64,000 nt of DNA from positions 248,001 to 312,000 of the forward strand of contig NZ_JBLXIK010000002.1 in NCBI RefSeq assembly GCF_048269565.1. Direction: 5' to 3'. Source of the DNA: Maricaulis sp048269565 (GTDB lineage: Bacteria; Pseudomonadota; Alphaproteobacteria; Caulobacterales; Maricaulaceae). Made by a program: the position numbers and the translations under genes. The notes under the pieces are model-generated. The model was not told where the DNA came from. It did not search any database and worked only from the letters and a program-made list of their open reading frames with translations. Every line of letters starts with the position of its first letter. The first letter of the stretch is position 1. Positions 7,624-15,417 of this stretch are shown in pieces.

Positions 7624-7681
7624 CGCGTCGAAAATCGAGGGAAACGAGACGGTCTGCTTCAATGCACGGTGCTGGGATGGT

Positions 7682-7699
7682 GCTGGAATTTTTTCCAGC
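7682..7699. repeat. short hairpin GCTGGAA-TTTT-TTCCAGC
   Basis: Perfect 7-bp arms with a TTTT loop, 35 bp beyond the 3' end of tRNA-Gly, in the gap between the accessory island and the tRNA. It could help terminate the tRNA transcript or be a remnant of the island end. Confidence 0.4.
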
Positions 7700-7733
7700 C
7701 CAAAATCCGTCAACCGCTAAGTGATTGAAAGAA

Positions 7734-7808
7734 TGGAGCGGGCGATGAGATTCGAACTCACGACATTCACCTTGGCAAGGTGACGCTCTACCCCTGAGCT
7801 ACGCCCGC
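7734..7808 (-). tRNA. tRNA-Gly(GCC)
   Basis: Complete 75-nt tRNA on the minus strand: acceptor GCGGGCG/CGCCCGC, D arm AGCTCAGGGGTAGAGC, anticodon stem-loop with CTTGCCAAG (anticodon GCC), T arm with GTTCGAATC, discriminator T and encoded CCA (7736-7734). All helices pair. Its 3' end faces the accessory island, the usual orientation for a tRNA used as an integration site, but no duplicated 3' end was found inside the window. Confidence 0.97.
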
Positions 7809-7847
7809 TCATGTCTATGCGGGGACCAGCCCCGCCAGGGAGCGGGG

Positions 7848-7876
7848 TATATCGCGCAAACCCGGACGGATTGCAA
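7848..7876 (-). promoter_or_regulatory. candidate promoter of tRNA-Gly
   Basis: On the minus strand TTGCAA (7876-7871) and GATATA (7853-7848) are separated by 17 bp, 40 bp upstream of the mature tRNA 5' end. A GC-rich hairpin (GCGGGG/CCCCGC) lies in the leader between the promoter and the tRNA. Confidence 0.4.
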
Positions 7877-7941
7877 GAGGGAGATTCCGTCGCAGTGCAC
7901 AAGGACTTGATCCGGCCCGCCGCCCGCGCTTCAACTAGCGT

Positions 7942-8463
7942 ATGAGCGCTTCCCGTCCGACATTGTTCGCCCGCCTCGATGCACTGGGGATCGTGCATGA
8001 AACCGTCAGCCATCGGCCGATCTTCACGGTCGATGAAGGCCGTGACATCAAGGCTGCCATGCCCGGCGGACACACCAAGAATCTCTTCCTCAAGGACCGC
8101 AAGGGCCAAATCTTCCTCATCACTGCGCTCGACGAGACCCGGATAAAGCTCAACCGGCTGCACCACCATATCGGCAGCGCCCGCCTGTCCTTCGGCCCGG
8201 AAGAGCTGTTGCTGGAAACCCTTGGCGTCCGGCCAGGATCGGTGACCGCACTGGCCCTGTTGAACGACACCGGAGGCCGGGTCCGTTTCGTGCTCGACGC
8301 CGCACTGATGCAATGGCCCGTGGTCTATTCACACCCGCTGCTCAATGACGCCACGACCGGAATGGCGCCGCAGGATCTTGTCCGCTTCGCCGAGTCCACG
8401 GGGCATTCGCCGCAGATGATTGACTTCACCGCCCTGCATGATGATGAAGAGAGCACAGACTGA
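7942..8463 (+). CDS. YbaK/ProX-type prolyl-tRNA editing protein
   Basis: 173-aa stand-alone editing domain that hydrolyses mischarged aminoacyl-tRNA, typically Ala-tRNA(Pro). Family marks: the N-terminal LFARLDALGIVHETVSH, the catalytic-site strand GGHTKNLFLKDRKGQ with the conserved lysine (K in TKNLF), and the later GVRPGSVTALALLND. Length matches the ProXp-ala/PrdX class (about 165-175 aa). It is the first core gene after tRNA-Gly. The next gene starts 63 bp downstream on the same strand. Confidence 0.85.
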   Translation: MSASRPTLFARLDALGIVHETVSHRPIFTVDEGRDIKAAMPGGHTKNLFLKDRKGQIFLITALDETRIKLNRLHHHIGSARLSFGPEELLLETLGVRPGSVTALALLNDTGGRVRFVLDAALMQWPVVYSHPLLNDATTGMAPQDLVRFAESTGHSPQMIDFTALHDDEESTD

Positions 8464-8526
8464 CCGCTTGCGCACAAGGCCCGGCGGGGCCACTTATCCA
8501 GCAAGACGCAGCAAGGAAACAGCACC

Positions 8527-9441
8527 ATGACCATGTTCAATACCGGAGCCACCGATACCGAGGCCGACACGCTGGTCAAGGATTCCTCCGACCGCGATTT
8601 CATGGCCGACGTCGTCGAACCGTCTAAATCGGTTCCGGTGCTGGTTGATTTCTGGGCGCCCTGGTGCGGACCCTGCCGCCAGCTCGGTCCAATGATCGAA
8701 CATGTCGTGCGGCAGGCGGAAGGTGCCGTACGGCTCGTCAAGATCAATATCGACGAGAATCCGGGCATCGCCCAGCAATTGCAGGTGAAATCCATTCCCG
8801 CCGTGTTTGCCTTCAAGGATGGCCAGCCCGTTGACGGCTTCATGGGCGCCCTGCCTGAAAGCCAGATCAAGGATTTCATCCAGCGAATCTCCGGCAAGGG
8901 TCCGAGCGAGGCCGAACTGAAGTCGATCATTGATCGCGGCATGGCCGGTCTCGAAAGCGGCGATCTCGGCGGCGCGGCGCAGGATTTCGCCTCGGTGCTG
9001 CAAAATGATCGCGGCCATCCGTCGGCGCTGGCCGGACTGGCCCGTGTCTGGCTCAAGTCAGGCGATATCGACAAGGCCACCGAAATCCTCAACCAAGTGC
9101 CTGCCGACCGGGCCAACGATCCGGCGGTCGAAGCCGCACGCACCGCGCTTGAACTGGCGACAGCGGCGCCGGCCGATGACGCCGTCACGGCACGCCTGCG
9201 CGAGGCCGTCAAGGCGACACCCACCGATCTGCAAGCCCGATATGACCTCGCCGAGGCACTGCTTGCCGGCGGAGACCAGGCCGGCGCTGCCGATCAATTG
9301 CTCGCCATCACCGCGCTTGATCGCGAATGGAATGAGCAGGCCGCCCGCACCCTGTTGCTGAAAATCTTCGAGGCTGCCGGACCAATGAGCGATGTCGCCC
9401 GCGACGGTCGCCGCCGCCTGTCCTCGATCCTGTTTGCCTGA
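8527..9441 (+). CDS. cnoX: thioredoxin/TPR co-chaperone, CnoX-like
   Basis: 304-aa cytosolic protein with an N-terminal thioredoxin domain (about 15-125) carrying the intact active site WCGPC within FWAPWCGPCRQLGP, and a C-terminal tetratricopeptide region (about 135-300) with repeats such as GDLGGAAQDFASVLQND and GDIDKATEILNQVPAD. This is the layout of CnoX/YbbN, a holdase that protects proteins from oxidative damage and hands them to chaperones. Unlike the E. coli protein it keeps both active-site cysteines, so redox activity is possible. AAGGAAA precedes the ATG. It heads a short operon with a Trm112-like and a DUF971 gene. Confidence 0.85.
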   Translation: MTMFNTGATDTEADTLVKDSSDRDFMADVVEPSKSVPVLVDFWAPWCGPCRQLGPMIEHVVRQAEGAVRLVKINIDENPGIAQQLQVKSIPAVFAFKDGQPVDGFMGALPESQIKDFIQRISGKGPSEAELKSIIDRGMAGLESGDLGGAAQDFASVLQNDRGHPSALAGLARVWLKSGDIDKATEILNQVPADRANDPAVEAARTALELATAAPADDAVTARLREAVKATPTDLQARYDLAEALLAGGDQAGAADQLLAITALDREWNEQAARTLLLKIFEAAGPMSDVARDGRRRLSSILFA

Positions 9442-9451
9442 GGAGGCCATC

Positions 9452-9658
9452 ATGAGTGACCCGTCCACCGGAACCGCCAACCGCGCCGTCGACCCGAAAC
9501 TGCTTGAGATCCTCGTCTGCCCGGTTACCCGCGGACCACTGGTCTATGATCGCGAGGCGCAGGAGCTGGTGTCCGAGGGCGCCGGCCTCGCCTATCCGAT
9601 CCGCGACGGCATTCCGATCATGCTGCCCGAGGAAGCCCGGCAGCTGGAGCAGACATAA
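9452..9658 (+). CDS. Trm112-family protein (YcaR/UPF0434)
   Basis: 68-aa protein of the Trm112 fold: LLEILVCPVTRGPLVYD near the start and GLAYPIRDGIPIMLPEEA at the end are the family signature. Only one of the zinc cysteines is present, as usual in bacterial YcaR members. The start is the ATG at 9452, preceded by AGGAGG (9441-9446). The stop overlaps the next ATG (TAATG). Eukaryotic homologues stabilise methyltransferases; the bacterial role is unclear. Confidence 0.85.
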   Translation: MSDPSTGTANRAVDPKLLEILVCPVTRGPLVYDREAQELVSEGAGLAYPIRDGIPIMLPEEARQLEQT

Positions 9659-9966
9659 TGGCGCGCGCCTGGCCCGAGAAATTGCGTTTTTCAAAACAGG
9701 ACAAGACCCTGCAAGTGCTGTTTGACGATGGCGCCGCCTTCACGATCCCGTTTCAGACGCTGCGGGTCGAGAGCCCCAGCGCCGAGGTCCAGGGCCATGC
9801 GCCCGACCAGAAGGTCACCGTGACCGGCAAGGAAAACGTCCTGATCTCGGCCGCCGAACCGGTCGGACGCTATGCCGTGCGCCTCGTCTTCGACGATGGC
9901 CATGATAGCGGCCTGTTTACCTGGGACTATCTTTACGCTCTCGGCGAAGCCGCCAACCCCGCCTGA
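9658..9966 (+). CDS. DUF971 domain protein
   Basis: 102-aa protein consisting of one DUF971 (gamma-butyrobetaine hydroxylase N-terminal-like) domain: WPEKLRFSKQDKTLQVLFDD, the ...LRVESPSAEVQGH... strand and the end motif GHDSGLFTWDYLYALG. Homologues occur beside Mrp/ApbC iron-sulfur carriers or as short orphans like this one, and a role in iron-sulfur or small-molecule metabolism is only suspected. It is coupled to the preceding Trm112-like gene by a one-base overlap. Confidence 0.85.
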   Translation: MARAWPEKLRFSKQDKTLQVLFDDGAAFTIPFQTLRVESPSAEVQGHAPDQKVTVTGKENVLISAAEPVGRYAVRLVFDDGHDSGLFTWDYLYALGEAANPA

Positions 9967-10027
9967 CCCCACTGGCGCGCCCCGGGGGCGAGGTCTAGGG
10001 TGTCTGGGAATTTCACACAGGTGCGAC

Positions 10028-10567
10028 ATGAAACGCTTCACAATCATCCCCACGCTTGCAGCGATGACCCTTGGCGCAAGCGCCGCCTGGGCCGGACCGG
10101 ACGACTTCACGACCGGACCGCTGATCGAAGCCTATGGCGCTGTCGCAGTGATCGACAACCAGATGTCCATTCCCGATGGCACGGTCTTCCAGGTCGCGTT
10201 TGATATTTCGACGCCAGCGGAAGTCGGTGAGCTTAACCGGCAGCTGGTCAGCGCAGCACGTTTTCTCAACATGCATACCGCGGCAGGGATTGCGCCCGAA
10301 AATCTTCAGCTTGGCATCGTGATCCATGGCGGCGCGGTGCGGGATGTCTCAAGCGACAGCCATTTCACGCCCGGCGTCGAACCGGCCAATGCCGATCTGG
10401 TTGCAACCCTGATCGCCCACGGCGTCAAGATCTATGTCTGCGGTCAGAGCGCCGCCTATCATGATGTCGGCACGGAAGATTTGCTGCCCGGCGTCACCAT
10501 GGCGCTGTCAGCCATGACCGCGCACGCCCTGCTACAGCAGGACGGCTACAGCCTCAATCCATTCTAG
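10028..10567 (+). CDS. periplasmic DsrE-family protein
   Basis: 179-aa protein with a signal peptide (MKRFTIIPTLAAMTLGASAAWAG, cleavage after AWA). The mature part has a DsrE/DsrF-like fold: strand-loop VAFDISTPAEVGELNRQL, helix SAARFLNMHTAAG, strand QLGIVIHGGAV, and the conserved cysteine region GVKIYVCGQSAAYHDV. Exported DsrE-like proteins are thought to handle sulfur or to bind small ligands; the physiological role is unknown. Start ATG at 10028; the gene is separate from the preceding operon and convergent with the UbiH-family gene. Confidence 0.8.
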   Translation: MKRFTIIPTLAAMTLGASAAWAGPDDFTTGPLIEAYGAVAVIDNQMSIPDGTVFQVAFDISTPAEVGELNRQLVSAARFLNMHTAAGIAPENLQLGIVIHGGAVRDVSSDSHFTPGVEPANADLVATLIAHGVKIYVCGQSAAYHDVGTEDLLPGVTMALSAMTAHALLQQDGYSLNPF

Positions 10568-10579
10568 GCCAGGTCCGTC

Positions 10580-11854
10580 TCAGGCAGCGTCCAGGCGCTC
10601 GCCGCGCAGCAGCCGGGGCGGATCGCCGGTCTCGCCGCCAGCCTGGCGCATGAAGAAGCGCCGCGCCGGTCCGATGCCGTTGACGATCGACAGGCCGAGA
10701 CCGCGCAAATGCCGCAACGGCGCTATATCGTTGGAGAACAACCGATTGAACAGATCGGTGCCGGCTGCCAGCGAGGCGCTGTCGAATTTGCGCCAGTCTT
10801 CATAGCGCCGCAGTGTCGTCAGGGCGCCGATGTCGAGCCCGACCCGTTTCGCCTCGCCGCAAACCTCGGCCAGTGCCGCCGCATCCCGGATTCCAAGATT
10901 GAAGCCCTGGCCGGCCAGCGGGTGAATGCCGCGCGCGGCGTCGCCGACAAAGGCGATCCGTTCGGTGCAGAAAGTCTCGGAAAATTTCAGACCCAGCGGA
11001 TAGGCCCAGCGCGGCCCGACCGGGCGGACATCGCCGAGAAAATCACCAAAGCGATTCTCAAGCTCCTGCTGGAAAACCGTGTCATCGGCGGCTTTCAGGG
11101 CGTCGGCAACATCACTCGGCTCGGTCCATACCAGAGATGAGCGATTGTCCGGCAATGGCAGAATCGCAAAGGGGCCGGAGGGCAGGAAATATTCATAGGC
11201 GACGCCATTATGCGGCTCGGCGTGCTGGACCGTGGCGACGAGGCCTTTCTGGCCGTAATTCCAGCCGACGCTGCGGATTCCGGCCTGTTGGCGAATGCGC
11301 GAGAACTTGCCATCGCAGGCGACCAGCAGTCTGGCCGACAGCCGGCGGCCGTCAGCGAGCTCGACCGTCACACCATCGGGGCGGGTTTCATAACGCTCCG
11401 CGGTTGCCGGCGCGATGCTGACAATATTGGGCCGCTGCAGCACGGCACTGGCCAAGGCCTGCCGGGTATGGCGATTTTCGGCCATCCATCCCAGCGGCTC
11501 ACCATCAGGCCCCTCGTTGATTTCGCGCCGGTCGAAATGCAGGCTGTGCGGCCCCGGTCCGCCCGGCTTGATGCCGCCATACGGCCGACCATCACAGACC
11601 ATGATGTGCTCGATGCGCGCGGTATGGGGCCGCAAGGCTTCGGCCACGCCCAAGGCTTCAAACAGGCGCCATGAGGTATAGGCCAGCGCCGAGGCCCGGC
11701 CGTCGAAATCCGGCGCCAGCTGGGTGTCGATCGGCAGGGTGTCAATCACCGCGACCCGCAGGCCCGCCTGTTCCATGGCCAGGGCCAGGGTCAGCCCGGC
11801 CAGGCCGCCACCAACGATGACGGCATCACCGTCGAAGAAATCTTGCTCGCTCAT
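10580..11854 (-). CDS. UbiH/UbiF/COQ6-family FAD hydroxylase
   Basis: 424-aa flavoprotein monooxygenase of ubiquinone ring hydroxylation. N-terminal dinucleotide motif DAVIVGGGLAGLTLALAMEQAG, middle motif VACDGKFSRIRQQAGI (the DG motif) and C-terminal FAD-binding motif FVGDAARGIHPLAGQGFNLGIRD with the GD pair are all intact, and length is normal for the family. Which ring position it acts on (UbiH, UbiF, UbiI or the broader UbiL/UbiM types of alphaproteobacteria) cannot be told from sequence reading alone. It is divergent from ftsK with a 106-bp intergenic region. Confidence 0.85.
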   Translation of the reverse strand: MSEQDFFDGDAVIVGGGLAGLTLALAMEQAGLRVAVIDTLPIDTQLAPDFDGRASALAYTSWRLFEALGVAEALRPHTARIEHIMVCDGRPYGGIKPGGPGPHSLHFDRREINEGPDGEPLGWMAENRHTRQALASAVLQRPNIVSIAPATAERYETRPDGVTVELADGRRLSARLLVACDGKFSRIRQQAGIRSVGWNYGQKGLVATVQHAEPHNGVAYEYFLPSGPFAILPLPDNRSSLVWTEPSDVADALKAADDTVFQQELENRFGDFLGDVRPVGPRWAYPLGLKFSETFCTERIAFVGDAARGIHPLAGQGFNLGIRDAAALAEVCGEAKRVGLDIGALTTLRRYEDWRKFDSASLAAGTDLFNRLFSNDIAPLRHLRGLGLSIVNGIGPARRFFMRQAGGETGDPPRLLRGERLDAA

Positions 11855-11912
11855 GGGGGCGAGAATAGGGATATTTCGCGGTCGGGAAAGCGGGCATCGC
11901 GCCGCAGCCGCA

Positions 11913-11927
11913 TTAACCTCTGTTTAC
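11913..11927 (+). promoter_or_regulatory. CtrA-like box before ftsK
   Basis: TTAA-CCTCTGT-TTAC, which fits the TTAA-N7-TTAA(C) CtrA consensus with one mismatch, 34 bp before the ftsK start and in the divergent region with the UbiH-family gene. CtrA control of cell-division genes is established in Caulobacter; its use here is inferred from the motif only. Confidence 0.5.
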
Positions 11928-11960
11928 CACCCGGATACCCTTGCCGCGCTAAACCGGGGC

Positions 11961-14384
11961 ATGACCAAACGCGCGACTGTAGAAACCGATGACCTGGCAC
12001 CGCAGCCAGACCGGATCTGGCTGGCACGGACCTCCGACCTCCTGCTCGGTGTCGTGATGCTGGCCGGTGGCGGCTTCCTGCTTGCCTCCCTGCTGAGCCA
12101 TAACGCGCTCGATCCGAGCTGGAATGTCTCGGCCGCCGGCGAGGTGCGCAATCTGATGGGCGTGCCCGGGGCCGGAACGAGCGATCTCATGCTGCAATCC
12201 CTCGGCTGGTCAGCGGCTGGGCCCGCGATCGCGCTGATCATCTGGGGTGGCATTCTCGTACTGCGACGCCCGCGCCGCCGGCCGGGCAGCATTGCTGCCT
12301 GGCGCTGGCTCGCCGCGGCCATCGGCACATTCGGTTTTGCCGCCGCTGCCAGCGCCCTGCCTGTACCCAATGCCTGGCCCTTTGCCAGCGGGCTGGGCGG
12401 TGCGATCGGCGACATGATGCTGGGCGGCCTGCGCAGCCTGCCGGCCTCGGTCGACCTGCCCGCGGCAACGGGCATCGCCGCAACGCTCGGCCTTGTCTTC
12501 GCTGTGGCCGGGATATTCTTCACCTTCGGGCTGCGCTCGCGCGACCTTTCGGCTGCCTATGACGCGGCCGGACTGGCCTGGGCGACAGCGCGGGTCTGGT
12601 TCGATTCGCTGCGGGGCCACGGACTGTCGCTAGGCCGGTTGCTGAGTGATGCCGGCAGCCGCCCGGATGATCGGGAGATGCCGCGGCGCGAAGAGCCGGT
12701 GCTGCGCCGTGCCATGCGCGCCGCCGATAGCGAGCTCTCCGATGAGGATGAGGCCGCATTTGACGATGCCCCGGAGCCTGCCTTCAGTTCCAGCGTCAAG
12801 GTCGCGCCCACCCGCCGCGCCTCGGCCTCGGGCCGCGACAGCCGCGAGGCCCAGGGCGCCCTGCCATTCGTCAAGTCGAGCGGCTTCAAACTGCCGCGCC
12901 TCGACCTTCTGGCCAAGCCGCAGGCACGCAATGCTGCCGTCGACGAGTTGTCTCTGCGCCAGAATGCCGTGCTGTTGCAGGGCGTGCTCACTGATTTCGG
13001 GGTCAAGGGCGAGATCGTCCAGGTGCGACCCGGCCCCGTGGTTACCCTGTATGAATTCGAGCCGGCGCCCGGCGTGAAATCCTCACGGGTAATCAATCTG
13101 GCTGACGACATCGCGCGCTCGATGAGCACAACCGCCGCCCGCGTCGCCGTCGTACCGGGGCGCAATGCGATCGGGATTGAATTGCCCAATCCAAAGCGTG
13201 AAACCGTGTTCCTGCGCGCGCTGCTGAACTCGAAAGTGTTCGAGGACAGCAAGGCCGAATTGCCGATGGCGCTCGGCGAGACCATTGGCGGCGAGCCTTT
13301 CGTTGCCGACCTGGCGCGCATGCCGCACCTGCTGATCGCCGGGACCACCGGGTCCGGGAAATCGGTCGGCATCAATGCCATGATCCTGTCACTGCTCTAC
13401 CGGCTGCCGCCGGAAGATTGCCGCATGATCATGATTGATCCGAAGATGCTCGAATTGTCGGTCTATGACGGCATTCCACATCTGCTGACGCCCGTCGTGA
13501 CAGATCCAAAGAAGGCGATCGTGGCGCTGAAATGGGCAGTGCGCGAGATGGAAAGCCGCTATCTGCGCATGTCGAAGATCGGTGTGCGCAATGTCGCCGG
13601 CTTCAATGAACGCGTTGCCGCCGCGACCGCCAGTGGCGAACCGCTCTCGCGCACGGTCCAGACCGGCTATGACCGCGAAAGCGGCGAACCGATTTTCGAG
13701 ACCGAGATCATCCAGGCCGAGAAAATGCCGTATATCGTCGTGGTTATCGACGAGATGGCCGATCTGATGATGGTCGCCGGCAAGGAGATCGAGGCCGCCG
13801 TTCAGCGCCTGGCGCAGATGGCGCGCGCTGCCGGCATCCATGTCGTGATGGCCACCCAGCGCCCCTCGGTTGACGTCATCACCGGTACGATCAAGGCCAA
13901 TTTCCCGACCCGGATTTCCTATTCCGTCACCTCCAAGATCGACAGCCGGACCATCCTGGGCGAGCAGGGTGCTGAACAGCTGCTCGGCATGGGGGATCTC
14001 CTCTACATGGCCGGCGGCGGACGCCTGCGGCGCCTCCACGGCCCGTTCGTGTCCGACACCGAGGTCGAGGAAGTCGCCGCCTATCTCAAGAAACAGGGGG
14101 CGCCGGAATATCTCGAGGCCGTCACCGCCGACAGCGAAGATGGCGACAGCGGCGCGCTCGGGCTCGACGGCGAGGCCAGCAGTGGTGACGCGCTGTTTGA
14201 CCAAGCCGTGGCTCTTGTTGCCCGCGACCGCAAATGCTCGACCAGCTATATCCAGCGACGGCTGCAGATCGGATATAACCGCGCCGCCACCTTGGTTGAG
14301 CGCATGGAAGACGAGGGCATGGTCGGCCCGTCCGACCATGCCGGGCGGCGCGAAATCTATCTTCCCGAGCACAATGCCGCCTGA
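11961..14384 (+). CDS. ftsK: DNA translocase FtsK
   Basis: 807-aa division-site DNA pump that clears chromosome termini and activates XerCD at dif. Four hydrophobic segments anchor the N-terminus (about 25-200), followed by a short charged linker (230-320), the alpha/beta motor and the C-terminal winged-helix gamma domain (about 745-800, SYIQRRLQIGYNRAATLVERM) that reads polar KOPS-like sequences. Walker A is GTTGSGKS at 461-468; Walker B is VVVIDEMADLM near 590. The ATG at 11961 (MTKRATVE) is chosen because the longer open frame overlaps the divergent gene and lacks homologous sequence. A CtrA-like box lies 34 bp upstream; lolA follows 57 bp downstream. Confidence 0.96.
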   Translation: MTKRATVETDDLAPQPDRIWLARTSDLLLGVVMLAGGGFLLASLLSHNALDPSWNVSAAGEVRNLMGVPGAGTSDLMLQSLGWSAAGPAIALIIWGGILVLRRPRRRPGSIAAWRWLAAAIGTFGFAAAASALPVPNAWPFASGLGGAIGDMMLGGLRSLPASVDLPAATGIAATLGLVFAVAGIFFTFGLRSRDLSAAYDAAGLAWATARVWFDSLRGHGLSLGRLLSDAGSRPDDREMPRREEPVLRRAMRAADSELSDEDEAAFDDAPEPAFSSSVKVAPTRRASASGRDSREAQGALPFVKSSGFKLPRLDLLAKPQARNAAVDELSLRQNAVLLQGVLTDFGVKGEIVQVRPGPVVTLYEFEPAPGVKSSRVINLADDIARSMSTTAARVAVVPGRNAIGIELPNPKRETVFLRALLNSKVFEDSKAELPMALGETIGGEPFVADLARMPHLLIAGTTGSGKSVGINAMILSLLYRLPPEDCRMIMIDPKMLELSVYDGIPHLLTPVVTDPKKAIVALKWAVREMESRYLRMSKIGVRNVAGFNERVAAATASGEPLSRTVQTGYDRESGEPIFETEIIQAEKMPYIVVVIDEMADLMMVAGKEIEAAVQRLAQMARAAGIHVVMATQRPSVDVITGTIKANFPTRISYSVTSKIDSRTILGEQGAEQLLGMGDLLYMAGGGRLRRLHGPFVSDTEVEEVAAYLKKQGAPEYLEAVTADSEDGDSGALGLDGEASSGDALFDQAVALVARDRKCSTSYIQRRLQIGYNRAATLVERMEDEGMVGPSDHAGRREIYLPEHNAA

Positions 14385-14441
14385 GCCGGGAATGAACATC
14401 AAAGCCTTGCTCGCGCCGCAATCTCACGGCAGCTTGGCGCC

Positions 14442-15116
14442 ATGATCACGCACCTGATTTCCGCCCTGCTCCTGCAGGCCACGACTCCGGCGGCCGACGC
14501 GTTGCCTGAGCCTGCATCCGCGCAAACGCCGCCAGCGACCCTGCAAGCGGAGCCGGCCGCGTTTGATCGCGAGGCGGCTATTGCCGACGTCAACACCTAT
14601 CTCAACGCGATCACCACCCTTCGTGCCCGCTTCATCCAGATCGCGCCGAACGGCAGTGCCACACGCGGCCTGTTGTCGATGTCGCGGCCGGGCCGGCTCC
14701 TGTTCGAATATGACGACCCGTCCCCGATCCGGGTGATTGCCGATGGCACCACCGTGGCGCTCGAGGATCGCGCGCTTGAGACGGTTGACCGGGCGCCCCT
14801 GCGCTCAACCCCGCTCTGGTGGCTGCTGAAGGCGGATATCGATATCGCCACCGATGCAGAAATCATCGATATCCGTAGTGAATACGGATTCCTGTCGGTG
14901 GTCGTGCGCGATCCGGATGGTGAAATGGACGGCGAGATCGAGTTCCTGTTCGCCGGACCGGAGCTGGAATTGCGCGAATGGTTCGTCACCGATGCCCTGG
15001 GCGAGGTGACACGGGTCAGCCTGCTGGAAACCGAAACCGGTATCGCGCTAAACCCGCGACTGTTTGCGATACCTGACCCGCAAGCCGAGCGCGATTCCCG
15101 GCGCGGACGGCGCTGA
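14442..15116 (+). CDS. lolA: outer-membrane lipoprotein carrier LolA
   Basis: 224-aa periplasmic chaperone that takes lipoproteins from LolCDE to the outer membrane. A short hydrophobic N-terminus (MITHLISALLLQATTP) serves as signal sequence. The LolA core is clear: ITTLRARFIQIAPNGSATRG, LLSMSRPGRLLFEYDDPSP, VIADGTTVALEDRA and the late FVTDALGEVTRVSL. The ftsK-lolA-xthA order is common in alphaproteobacteria. The 301 bp that follow contain no protein gene but a likely small RNA. Confidence 0.9.
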   Translation: MITHLISALLLQATTPAADALPEPASAQTPPATLQAEPAAFDREAAIADVNTYLNAITTLRARFIQIAPNGSATRGLLSMSRPGRLLFEYDDPSPIRVIADGTTVALEDRALETVDRAPLRSTPLWWLLKADIDIATDAEIIDIRSEYGFLSVVVRDPDGEMDGEIEFLFAGPELELREWFVTDALGEVTRVSLLETETGIALNPRLFAIPDPQAERDSRRGRR

Positions 15117-15129
15117 CACCTGCGACATT

Positions 15130-15157
15130 TTGACCACAGGCAACACCTTTCTAATAT
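15130..15157 (+). promoter_or_regulatory. sigma-70-type promoter for candidate sRNA
   Basis: TTGACC (15130-15135) and TAATAT (15152-15157) with a 16-bp spacer, in an AT-rich patch unusual for this genome. Transcription would start near 15164 and run into three consecutive hairpins and a terminator, with no start codon of the next gene included. Confidence 0.6.
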
Positions 15158-15163
15158 TTTATT

Positions 15164-15350
15164 TGTATATTTTTTCCAGCCGTGTCGTTATTACTACGCT
15201 GACTGAGAGATAAGGGATCGGCTTCGTCCCCCCGCTTGCGGATCCTCACCTCAGTCGCGCCGGTCTGATCCCCTCCCGGCGCTGCGACGATGAAAAATTC
15301 GCGCACAGCTCGGCGCCCGGTCTCCCCCCCCTTGGGACCGGGCGCCTTTC
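15164..15350 (+). ncRNA. candidate structured small RNA
   Basis: A likely transcript of about 185 nt between lolA and the next gene. It begins after a good promoter (15130-15157). Hairpin 1 pairs GACTGAG (15201-15207) with CTCAGTC (15250-15256), with an inner GATC helix (15216-15219/15241-15244). Hairpin 2, directly adjacent, pairs GCGCCGG (15257-15263) with CCGGCGC (15276-15282). Hairpin 3 is the terminator at 15312-15346. It does not show the hallmarks of SRP RNA, tmRNA or RNase P that I can recognise, and a 6S RNA closing stem is not evident. It could instead be an attenuated leader of the 15418 gene. Confidence 0.5.
15312..15349 (+). terminator. intrinsic terminator of candidate sRNA
   Basis: Perfect 11-bp stem, GGCGCCCGGTC (15312-15322) and GACCGGGCGCC (15336-15346), with a C-rich 13-nt loop, followed by TTTC. 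It lies 70 bp before the start codon of the gene at 15418, so it separates that gene from upstream transcription. Confidence 0.7.
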
Positions 15351-15417
15351 ATTTCGGCCCCCGCCATGATCCGCATTTCCCCTGTGCAGGCGGCCGATTG
15401 GGCGTTAAACAGCACGC

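Larger units (their letters stand above)
697..7733. mobile_element. accessory island with DUF927 replication module
   Basis: Between the tRNA-Phe scar and the complete tRNA-Gly gene every recognisable product is of mobile-element type: Xre regulator, AlpA-like HTH, CHC2-like primase fragment, Toprim/DUF927 helicase, with unknown genes at each side. The core operon has GC similar to the chromosome while the flanking unknown genes (1633-2694, 6787-7623) look poorer in GC. No integrase, relaxase, capsid or terminase is visible, so this is a degraded or satellite-like element, or part of a larger one that continues left of the window. The exact ends are not defined: no duplicated tRNA-Gly 3' end was found on the left. 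Confidence 0.55.

Noticed and set aside
697..7733. Complete prophage
   Set aside because: No capsid, portal, terminase, tail, lysis or integrase gene is present in the window.
7682..7733. Duplicated tRNA-Gly 3' end as att site
   Set aside because: No copy of the tRNA-Gly 3' end was found in the left part of the window, so the island cannot be assigned to this tRNA.
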